Source of the DNA: Sulfitobacter sp.
GTDB lineage: Bacteria; Pseudomonadota; Alphaproteobacteria; Rhodobacterales; Rhodobacteraceae
Direction of reading: 5' to 3'
Assembly: GCA_024636405.1 (NCBI GenBank)
Contig: JAGXHC010000082.1
Location: 1-5,783 of the forward strand
DNA: 5,783 bases
The notes below the pieces were generated by a model, which saw only the letters and a program-made list of their open reading frames with translations, was not told the DNA's origin and made no database searches. Positions within the stretch are counted from its first letter, which is position 1. Each line of letters starts with the position of its first letter. The position numbers and the translations under genes are program-made. Shown here piece after piece: positions 1 through 5,767 of this stretch.

Positions 1-670
1 CAATCTGCAACACATGATCGCCTGCTGCATGGCCCAGTGTGTCATTCACCGCCTTGAAATAATCAAGGTCGATGTGCATCACCGCAAACGACGTGCTGCC
101 GTCTATCTGCCGGGACAGAATATGCTCCAGTGCGCGGCGGTTCTTCAACCCGGTCAACGTGTCGGTAAACGCCTGTTCCTCTGCCGCGATCTTGGCCCCC
201 TGAAGACGCAGGTTCAACCGCCGCGACGCTTCCATTGCGGCTGATTTCGCCTCCACTAGATACAGCATTTCGATGGCCAGATCGGTCGCCGCGAAATCAG
301 CATTGGTCAGGGAATAATCCCGCACTCCGTCAAGGATCGAGATGCCGAACGACAGGTTTACGATCATCCGCCCCTCGCCCAGTGAGGTGGGCACAATGAC
401 ACCTTTCAGCTCTGTCCGGGGTGCGTCGCGCATTTGCAGGTGCAGCTTTACCTCGGTTGCGCGGCGCAGATCGTCCATACCGGAGATGGAACGGGGCCGC
501 AGAACGGCAAAAACCTCAAGAAACCGCTGTCCGGCCAATGCAAGATCAGGTCGCAATTTCTGAATGGTGGGGCCTGCGTGGTTGATATGCCCCGTCGCGC
601 TAAGCATCAGGTGCATGGGACACAACACATCAAGAACGTCTGTCAAATTGTGGCGGTCGGTGTCCGTCAT
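1..670 (-). CDS. Diguanylate cyclase with N-terminal HNOBA-type domain (GGDEF), C-terminus outside window
   Basis: Predicted to make cyclic-di-GMP from two GTP in the cytoplasm, under control of the H-NOX protein encoded just upstream. I translated 223 residues by hand from the minus strand. Residues about 15-140 resemble the HNOBA (haem-NO-binding-associated, PAS-like) domain of soluble guanylate cyclases, with an LCPMHLMLS opening and a late SILDGVRDYSLTNADF segment. Residues about 142-168 (EAKSAAMEASRRLNLRLQ onward) look like the signalling coiled coil that follows HNOBA. The GGDEF domain then begins with TDTLTGLKNRRAL (169-181) and IDLDYFKAVNDTLGHAAGD (200-218), which holds the metal-binding Asp and the usual N/D/H/G residues. 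The window ends before the GGDEF signature and the I-site, so catalytic competence cannot be judged. The ATG at 670 overlaps the H-NOX stop codon as ATGA, implying translational coupling. Identification as GGDEF is very secure; the HNOBA call rests on pattern and gene context. Confidence 0.9.
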   Translation of the reverse strand, partial: MTDTDRHNLTDVLDVLCPMHLMLSATGHINHAGPTIQKLRPDLALAGQRFLEVFAVLRPRSISGMDDLRRATEVKLHLQMRDAPRTELKGVIVPTSLGEGRMIVNLSFGISILDGVRDYSLTNADFAATDLAIEMLYLVEAKSAAMEASRRLNLRLQGAKIAAEEQAFTDTLTGLKNRRALEHILSRQIDGSTSFAVMHIDLDYFKAVNDTLGHAAGDHVLQI

Positions 671-1254
671 CCGATCCGCGCCCCCAGATCGAAACTGCGT
701 CCGTTGGCAAAATCGGTTTCCACCAGCGTGATCGACAGGGTTTCAGTCCCCTGCCCGCCCCCGGTATGATCCAAAAGCGCGAGCGCGCCGTAATCATCCG
801 CCATGACCCGCAACAGGCCCATCATGACATATCCGTAGCCCGCAACCGGGCTGCTGCAGATCAGGCTGAACTGCCGCTTGGCATGTTCGCGCAATTCCAC
901 ACGCGGCAGGTTCAGGTCAGCAACGGCAAGCCGCGCCCGGTCCGGCAGGTCGTCCAGTGAATGAAGAAAGTCCTCGAAATTGACGCCGCCGAAACGCAGC
1001 AGGCGGCGGACCGGTTCAAGACCGTGATGAGAAACGACAAATGCGCCGATATCTTCCATGACTTCAGAACGTGGTCGGTTCAGCACCTGCGCCGCCGCAT
1101 CCAAAACCCGCGGCGTGATCGCGTCATCATATGTCAGCATCGCTTCAAAATCGACAAAGTCGAGCCCGGCAAGCTGCGCCACTTCTGCCCACCGCTCGGC
1201 CCCGTAGTGGTCACAAACAAAGCTTTGTATGCTGCGGTTGATTAGCCCGTGCAT
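667..1254 (-). CDS. H-NOX (HNOB) domain protein with degenerate haem-binding residues
   Basis: A stand-alone 195-residue protein of the H-NOX family, which normally binds haem b and senses NO (or O2) and passes the signal to a partner kinase or cyclase. Family marks are the MHGLIN start, FV at 12-13, YG at 17-18 and Trp22, with full-length family size. Aligned without gaps to the known pattern, the position of the proximal haem-ligand His (His102 of the Thermoanaerobacter protein, His105 of sGC beta1) is Pro104. The YxSxR positions are Cys133, Ser135 and Val137. The spacings of 29, 31 and 33 residues are exactly those of canonical members, so the alignment looks sound. His98 lies in the same helix, six residues earlier. 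The frame is intact, so this is not obvious decay. A GAGG Shine-Dalgarno (1260-1263) sits 5 nt before the ATG. The stop overlaps the start of the HNOBA-GGDEF cyclase. Family membership is secure; haem loss is inferred. Confidence 0.93.
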   Translation of the reverse strand: MHGLINRSIQSFVCDHYGAERWAEVAQLAGLDFVDFEAMLTYDDAITPRVLDAAAQVLNRPRSEVMEDIGAFVVSHHGLEPVRRLLRFGGVNFEDFLHSLDDLPDRARLAVADLNLPRVELREHAKRQFSLICSSPVAGYGYVMMGLLRVMADDYGALALLDHTGGGQGTETLSITLVETDFANGRSFDLGARIG

Positions 1255-1585
1255 GGCTGCCTCACTCCCGATAATCCCGCGTCACTTTGGGCCCGGAGAG
1301 GTTAATATTCGACCAATAATCGCAATTGTAGGCATTTCTCGGGGGTATCTCGGTGACGGTTTTCAGCATGCTTTGCGAAAACAGACGCGCCAAATACGCG
1401 CGCAGCGGCACGGCATTAATCTGTCATATCGCGATGGGGGTCCATGTTTGCCACAAAACGCGCGTCTTGAGCATAGATGTCGCCCGCGCACAGCCCTGGC
1501 AATCCAGATGCCGTTCAGCGGTCAACGCGCGTTCGGCACGTAACGAAGTGCAACAAGTGCTGCCCGGCGCGCCTGCACCGTTTCG
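1255..1585. other. Intergenic region between the methyltransferase and H-NOX genes
   Basis: About 330 bp with no convincing gene on either strand. The open frames crossing it have no recognisable protein, and several run into the adjacent genes in the wrong frame. It must hold the 3' end of the methyltransferase transcript and the promoter of the H-NOX/cyclase pair. I found no hairpin followed by a U-tract in the minus direction, so any terminator is not a classical intrinsic one. The AT-rich stretch at about 1300-1330 is the likeliest promoter area. It contains a TTAACC hexamer (minus strand, 1305-1300), about 46 nt before the H-NOX ATG, which resembles a CtrA half-site. Three ACGCGCG motifs lie at 1396, 1458 and 1525, the last inside a 10-bp palindrome (1524-1533). 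Confidence 0.6.
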
Positions 1586-3148
1586 TCAGAAATCGGTCGG
1601 CGCGCCGCCTTCGGATTTCCGCCGCGCCACAAAATCCGCCAACTCGTCACGGATCGCAATGTCCATTGGCGGCTCCTCGAAACTGGCGACAATTTCCTTG
1701 AACATGTGATGCGCGCGCTCCGCCGTCCAGATGCCACCCGCGACTTCCCACCCTTCGTAGTTCTTCCAGTCTGACAGGAAAGGCTGGTAGAATGCCGTCG
1801 TATAGCGGTCCTGCGTGTGTTGAATGCCAAAGAAATGGCCCGCACTTCCCACCGATTTAATCGCATCCAGCGCAATCTCATCCGGTCCGGTCGCGGTGAT
1901 CATCGGGTCCATATACCGTTGGATCTGTTGCAGGATCTCGCAGTCCATGATGAATTTCTCCGGGCTGGCAATCAATCCGCCCTCCAGCCAACCCGCCGCA
2001 TGGTAAACCATGTTCGTACCTGATTGCACCGCCGCCCAAAGACTGTTGGAGGTTTCCCACATCGCCTGTCCGTCCGGTACATTGGCGGCGCAGACACCCG
2101 ACGACCGCATCGGCAGATTATAAAACCGCGCCAGCTGGCCTGTCATTTGGGTCGCACGCATGTATTCCGGTGTGCCAAAGGCGGGCGCACCGGATTTCAT
2201 ATCCACGTTGGAGGTGAACGTACCGATCGCACAGGGGCAGCCAGGGTTGATGATCTGCGCCAGCACCACAGCACAAAGCGCTTCTGCCAGCGATTGCGCC
2301 ACGGCGCCTGACATCGTGACAGGCGCCATCGCGCCTGCCAGCGTAAAGGGGGTCACCACCAGCCCCTGACCGCGCCGCGCAAGCCGCATCCAGCCATCCA
2401 GCATCGGGATATCGTGCTTTAGCGGCGAGGTGGAATTGATGTTGGTGTACATGCGCGGGGAGGCGTCAAATTCTTCATGGGTCAGCCCGCCGGCAATGCG
2501 CACCATCTCCATCACGTCTTCGACCCGTTCAGCGCCAAGACTATAGGCATGCATCACCTTGTCGGTGATCGTCAGCTTGTCAAAAAGCACATCAAGATGG
2601 CGTACGCTGGCATGAATGTCGCAGGGTTCCACCGGATATCCACCGGCGAAGTGGATGCAATTGAAATACTGGGTCAGCCGCAGCAGATCCTTGCACATTT
2701 CGCGCGTGCCGGGGACCTTCTTGCCGATGGCCATGTCCCAATAGTTTGGCGGCGAAGAGACGTTGCCGAACACCATGTTTTTGCCGCCAATGGTGATCTT
2801 GCGTTCCACATTGCGCGGCGTGAGCGTGAATTCCGACGGCGCCTTGGCGATCCATTCCATAACAAAGTCGCGGCCCATGCGCACGTTTTCACCATTGATG
2901 GTGCAACCTGCCTTGCGCAGGATTTCCAGCGCTTCATGATTGAGAAACTCAATCCCGATTTCTTCGAGAATGCGCATTGCCCCATCATGGATCGCCTCCA
3001 CCCCTTCGGGGCCAAGAGGCTCTGTCGGGCGGTCGATATTGATCGGGGGAGACCAGGGCATCTGTTCGATGACAGAGGTGCCGCGCCGGGTCTGAGCGCC
3101 GGACCTGCCGCCGTGGCGGGTTCTGCGTTTCGATGCGGTATCGGCCAT
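1586..3148 (-). CDS. MttB-family (trimethylamine/glycine betaine-type) methyltransferase, non-pyrrolysine
   Basis: A 520-residue protein of the MttB superfamily (COG5598). Characterised members transfer a methyl group from trimethylamine, glycine betaine or related quaternary amines to a corrinoid protein. Recognisable segments are a basic Arg-rich N-terminal tail (about 8-22), IHDGAMRILEEIGIEF (53-68), PPNYWDMAIG (133-142), the SPLKHDIPMLDGWM region (241-254), NVPDGQAMWE (356-365) and YHAAGWLEGGL (382-392). The archaeal enzyme carries pyrrolysine shortly before a PD-x-Q motif. The corresponding place here appears to be Asn356 before VPDGQ, and the frame contains no amber codon, so this is a non-Pyl paralogue with unknown substrate. 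The ATG at 3148 has a strong GAGGAGG Shine-Dalgarno at spacing 7. No corrinoid protein, MtbA-like partner or reductive activase is in the window. Family is secure; substrate is not assignable. Confidence 0.93.
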   Translation of the reverse strand: MADTASKRRTRHGGRSGAQTRRGTSVIEQMPWSPPINIDRPTEPLGPEGVEAIHDGAMRILEEIGIEFLNHEALEILRKAGCTINGENVRMGRDFVMEWIAKAPSEFTLTPRNVERKITIGGKNMVFGNVSSPPNYWDMAIGKKVPGTREMCKDLLRLTQYFNCIHFAGGYPVEPCDIHASVRHLDVLFDKLTITDKVMHAYSLGAERVEDVMEMVRIAGGLTHEEFDASPRMYTNINSTSPLKHDIPMLDGWMRLARRGQGLVVTPFTLAGAMAPVTMSGAVAQSLAEALCAVVLAQIINPGCPCAIGTFTSNVDMKSGAPAFGTPEYMRATQMTGQLARFYNLPMRSSGVCAANVPDGQAMWETSNSLWAAVQSGTNMVYHAAGWLEGGLIASPEKFIMDCEILQQIQRYMDPMITATGPDEIALDAIKSVGSAGHFFGIQHTQDRYTTAFYQPFLSDWKNYEGWEVAGGIWTAERAHHMFKEIVASFEEPPMDIAIRDELADFVARRKSEGGAPTDF

Positions 3149-3155
3149 TGTCTGT

Positions 3156-3180
3156 CCTCCTCGGGATGAACCCGATGAGG
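3156..3180 (-). promoter_or_regulatory. Hairpin enclosing the Shine-Dalgarno of the methyltransferase gene
   Basis: Read on the minus strand, CCTCATCGGG, loop TTCAT, then CCCGAGGAGG fold into nine base pairs with one internal A-G mismatch. The 3' arm is the GAGGAGG ribosome-binding site, 7 nt before the ATG at 3148. The folded state would therefore block ribosome access. No U-tract follows, so it is not a terminator. The pairing is seen directly in the sequence; a regulatory role (temperature, protein or small-RNA control) is inference and may be absent. Confidence 0.45.
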
Positions 3181-3278
3181 CATGATGCGCGCGACCGCAT
3201 CCTTTCCGTTCGCGACGGTACGTGTCGTTTTTTTGTCAGGCGCGCCTCTTAATTATGGCCCGCGCCGGCGCTTATGGT
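3181..3278 (-). promoter_or_regulatory. Probable promoter and leader region of the methyltransferase gene
   Basis: This stretch separates the HAD phosphatase stop codon from the leader hairpin of the methyltransferase. It contains a CATAATTAA patch (minus strand, about 3257-3249), which could serve as a -10 element, although no good -35 lies at the right distance. It also holds a GGCGCGCC palindrome (within 3239-3248) and an A7 run (T7 on the plus strand, about 3228-3234). The run is on the wrong strand to form an intrinsic terminator for the HAD gene, so read-through from the phosphatase into the methyltransferase is possible. Confidence 0.3.
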
Positions 3279-3977
3279 TCAGGCAGCACCATCAAGCCAG
3301 CCGGGCAGATGCCCGATATCCGGCAACACAACGTCCGCAAATGGGCTAAGGTCAACCTCTGCTGCGAGCCCGGTCAGCACAGCAACGGTCATCATTCCCG
3401 CCGCGCGGCCTGCACGCAGATCATGGGTGCTGTCGCCGACCATGACGATCTGTTCCACCGCGACGTTCGTGGCCGCAGCAAATGCCAAAAGCTGACCCGG
3501 TGCGGGTTTGCCCCCATGGCCCGAATCGAACCCGGCAATGAAATCGAACATCTCAATGACACCGGCCTGCCCCAGATGTGCCCGCGCAGGGGCTTCGGCG
3601 TCATTGGTTGCGACCCCCAACAGCAATCCGCGCGCGCGCAGACCCGTCAGAAGTGGCATCAGCGGCACCGCCTCTTGTTGCGGCGCGTTCTCGGCCTCTT
3701 CGTTGAGCACGCTCAGCAGGGTCTGCATCTGCATTCCGCGAAGCGAGGGCAGCAGACAGTGCGCCACTTCACCCGGAGTGCCTGCAATCACCACGCTGTC
3801 GCGCGCAAAGCTTCTTGTTTTCAGATCAAAACCAATCTGCGCGCCCAGGGCTGCGGCACGGGTCCGGTCACCTTCTGTCAGCCGCAGCAAAAAGCTTTCG
3901 GCCCACGACACCCAGGTTGCGGCGAAGTCAAACAACGTGCCGTCCTTGTCGAAACAAATTGCCTTGACTGTTCTCAT
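3279..3977 (-). CDS. HAD-IA family hydrolase, phosphoglycolate phosphatase-like
   Basis: A 232-residue cytoplasmic phosphatase of the haloacid dehalogenase superfamily. All four motifs are present: FDKDGTLFD with nucleophile Asp10 and acid/base Asp12, Thr124 in GVATND, Lys157 in GGKPAPG, and GDSTHD with Asp182 and Asp186 for Mg2+. The cap is an inserted helical domain after motif I (type C1), as in phosphoglycolate phosphatase and related enzymes. The substrate cannot be read from sequence; detoxifying 2-phosphoglycolate is one possibility. The chosen start is the ATG at 3977, because it overlaps the DUF3572 stop as ATGA and places motif I at the usual distance from the N-terminus. A TTG two codons upstream (3983) is a less likely alternative. 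The tight overlap implies co-translation with the DUF3572 gene. Confidence 0.92.
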   Translation of the reverse strand: MRTVKAICFDKDGTLFDFAATWVSWAESFLLRLTEGDRTRAAALGAQIGFDLKTRSFARDSVVIAGTPGEVAHCLLPSLRGMQMQTLLSVLNEEAENAPQQEAVPLMPLLTGLRARGLLLGVATNDAEAPARAHLGQAGVIEMFDFIAGFDSGHGGKPAPGQLLAFAAATNVAVEQIVMVGDSTHDLRAGRAAGMMTVAVLTGLAAEVDLSPFADVVLPDIGHLPGWLDGAA

Positions 3978-4258
3978 GTCCAATTCACCTGCTCCCCGCC
4001 GGGCAACGCTGCGCGCGCCTGCATGATCCTGTCATAAGGCAAATTGCTGGCGTCGCAAAACGCCATCACCCAAGCATCATCCAACATGATGAAATCAAGC
4101 ACCGCACCCAGAAACATCGGATCGGCCAACTGTGCCTTGAGGTCGGTCTCTGCCACGCCGGTTGCCCCCATAAAGACAGGCATCAGATCGTCATTGTTTG
4201 CCAACCACCCCAAAGCGTTGAGGGCCAGGGTCTCGGCGGATTCTTGCGTATGATTCAT
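3974..4258 (-). CDS. DUF3572 family protein
   Basis: A 94-residue protein matching the DUF3572 family of Alphaproteobacteria at full length. Recognisable features are the QESAETLALNALGWLA opening (5-20), the LMPVFMGATG segment (25-34), the FIMLDDAWVMAFCD core (56-69) and the RAALPGGEQVNWT end (82-94). There is no signal peptide or transmembrane helix; it looks small, acidic and helical. No biochemical function is known to me. It is the first gene of a two-gene unit with the HAD phosphatase and is divergent from the PleD-like gene; I have the impression this arrangement recurs in Rhodobacterales, which would argue for a shared promoter region. The ATG at 4258 has only a weak Shine-Dalgarno. 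Confidence 0.9.
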   Translation of the reverse strand: MNHTQESAETLALNALGWLANNDDLMPVFMGATGVAETDLKAQLADPMFLGAVLDFIMLDDAWVMAFCDASNLPYDRIMQARAALPGGEQVNWT

Positions 4259-4363
4259 GGGGCGCGTCCGGTTGTCATGCGTTTGGAAACCCTTTGTTAA
4301 CGAATAGAGAAGACAACGGAAACACTAACATCTGGTCTTTTATTGCGCGGAAAGGATGACGGC
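4259..4363. promoter_or_regulatory. pleD: Divergent promoter region between the DUF3572 gene and pleD
   Basis: About 105 bp must carry both promoters. A GTTAAC palindrome (4296-4301) lies near the centre of a spaced inverted repeat, GTTGTC (4271-4276) and GACAAC (4312-4317). TTGTCA (4272-4277) is a fair -35 for plus-strand transcription, but the hexamer 17 nt later (TGTTAA) is a poor -10. GTTAAC resembles half of a CtrA site, but no second TTAA occurs at the expected 7-nt spacing. An AAGGA Shine-Dalgarno (4352-4356) serves the GTG start of pleD. Confidence 0.4.
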
Positions 4364-5767
4364 GTGCAGGGCAAAATCCTTATCATCGATGCGATCGCCA
4401 CCAACCGCATCGTCCTGAAGGTCAAGCTGGCCTCCGCATTCTATCAGGTGATCCAGGCTTCCACCATCGAGGAAGCAACCGCGATTGCCCGCAAGCAGCG
4501 GCCGGATTTGATTATATCGTCACTGTCTATGCCTGACGGGACGGCCATCGACCTGTGTGATCGGCTCAAGCGTGTCGCACTGACGCGCAATATTCCCATT
4601 CTGGTCATCGGCAGCCGCGCCTGCGCCGACACCCGCATTGCAACACTAGAGGCAGGCGTGCACGATGTGCTGTTGAAACCCATTGATGACACGCTTCTTC
4701 TCAGCCGGGTGCGCAGCCTGATCCGGGCGCATAATGCTTCTGCCGAATGGCAGATGCGCGATGATACCAGCCGCGCGCTGGGGCTTGCGGAACCGGCTGC
4801 GGAATTTGTTGCCAAAGGTCGGTGCGTTCTGGTCAGCAATGACACCCCAACCGCCCAAGGGTGGGCCATGCGTCTGCGTCCCATTTTGCGCTGCACCCTC
4901 ACGCTGGCGAAACCCGAGAATGCGATACGCGACCTGCAACCGAATGCAGTGCCGGACGTCTTTGTCCTTGTGGTGCCCGAAGACCCGACTGCCGCGGCAG
5001 CAAGCCTGCGTATGATTTCAACGCTTCGATCCAATGCCAGCACCCGCCACGCAGGCGTGTTGATCCTGCAAACGACGCCTGATTCCGGCCAGGCCTCCAC
5101 AGCTCTTGATCTGGGTGCCGACGATCTGATGGCCGATGGTTTTGACCCCGCGGAAATCGTGCTGCGTCTGGAGGCGTTGTTGCGTCGCAAGCGCGTCGCC
5201 GAACAATTGCGTGCCACGGTGCGCACCGGGTTGAAGGCGGCCGTTTTCGATCCGCTGACGGGTCTGCACAACCGGCGCTATGCCAAACCCCATCTGACGC
5301 GCATCGCAGAGCATGCCCACGCCACCGGACGCACATTTGCGGTGATGATTGCCGATCTGGACCATTTCAAACGTATCAATGATCATTACGGACATGCCGC
5401 AGGCGATGCGGTGCTGGTCGAAACGGCCCGGCGGTTGCGTGGCAATCTGCGTGCCATGGATCTGGTCGCAAGAATTGGCGGCGAAGAGTTTCTGATCGTA
5501 ATGCCAGGCACTTGCCGGACACAGGCGCGCGCCGCCGCCAAACGGCTGTGTCAGGACATTTCGGCAACGCCGTTTGCCATTCCGCGCGGCGACCCTGCGA
5601 TCGCCGTCACGATCAGCATCGGAATGGCCATCGGGGGTGGTGCAGATCAAGGTGGTTTCCCCAATCTTGCGACTGCTGACATGCTGTTGGACGAGGCAGA
5701 CAAGGCGCTCTACGCGGCCAAGCTGAGCGGTCGAAATCAGGTCACACTCAGCCGCCCGGCGGCCTGA
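4364..5767 (+). CDS. pleD: PleD-like diguanylate cyclase, REC-REC-GGDEF, with degenerate receiver domains
   Basis: A 467-residue cytoplasmic protein with PleD domain order: REC1 (about 1-122), REC2 (about 152-280) and GGDEF (about 295-460). The output domain looks fully active: FDPLTGLHNRRY, IADLDHFKRINDHYGHAAGD, the GGEEF signature (372-376) and a primary inhibitory RxxD site (Arg363-Asp366) five residues before it. REC1 aligns without gaps to Caulobacter PleD. Asp9 and Lys105 are kept, but Asp10 is Ala10 and phosphoacceptor Asp53 is Ser53 (PDLIISSLSMPDG). REC2 lacks the acidic pair (Ser158, Asn159) and the phosphosite (Val203), as expected for the adaptor domain of this family. I chose GTG at 4364 because AAGGA lies 7 nt upstream and the protein then starts MQGKILIID, like other receivers. 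A TTG seven codons earlier (4343) has no good ribosome-binding site. Confidence 0.93.
   Translation: MQGKILIIDAIATNRIVLKVKLASAFYQVIQASTIEEATAIARKQRPDLIISSLSMPDGTAIDLCDRLKRVALTRNIPILVIGSRACADTRIATLEAGVHDVLLKPIDDTLLLSRVRSLIRAHNASAEWQMRDDTSRALGLAEPAAEFVAKGRCVLVSNDTPTAQGWAMRLRPILRCTLTLAKPENAIRDLQPNAVPDVFVLVVPEDPTAAAASLRMISTLRSNASTRHAGVLILQTTPDSGQASTALDLGADDLMADGFDPAEIVLRLEALLRRKRVAEQLRATVRTGLKAAVFDPLTGLHNRRYAKPHLTRIAEHAHATGRTFAVMIADLDHFKRINDHYGHAAGDAVLVETARRLRGNLRAMDLVARIGGEEFLIVMPGTCRTQARAAAKRLCQDISATPFAIPRGDPAIAVTISIGMAIGGGADQGGFPNLATADMLLDEADKALYAAKLSGRNQVTLSRPAA

Noticed and set aside
1505..1585. Terminator for the methyltransferase (TGCCG/CGGCA stem and GTGC/GCAC stem)
   Set aside because: The stems are 4-5 bp with long loops and there is no U-tract on the minus strand.
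1353..1709. Plus-strand open frame crossing the intergenic gap into the methyltransferase 3' end
   Set aside because: The translation is rich in Arg, Ala and Ser with no recognisable motif, it has no ribosome-binding site, and it overlaps a secure gene on the other strand.
1586..3148. Pyrrolysine-encoding MttB
   Set aside because: The reading frame is continuous from ATG to TGA with no in-frame TAG, and the expected region reads through as NVPDGQ.
3201..3234. Possible plus-strand intrinsic terminator: a weak CGAC/GTCG stem followed by T7
   Set aside because: The stem is only 4-5 bp, and no plus-strand gene lies upstream to be terminated. On the minus strand, where the genes are, the run reads as A7.
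3239..3248. AGGCGCGCCT palindrome as an operator or attachment site
   Set aside because: The 8-bp core occurs twice more in the window (1566 and 1598, one inside coding sequence), so it looks like ordinary GC-rich sequence.
3222..4037. Long plus-strand open frame (271 codons) over the HAD gene
   Set aside because: It is antisense to a gene with all four HAD motifs. Its own translation is low-complexity and Cys/His/Arg-rich, typical of an antisense shadow in GC-rich DNA.
4444..5271. Long minus-strand open frame (275 codons) inside pleD
   Set aside because: It is antisense to a clear REC-REC-GGDEF protein and is made largely of Arg and Ser without any family pattern.
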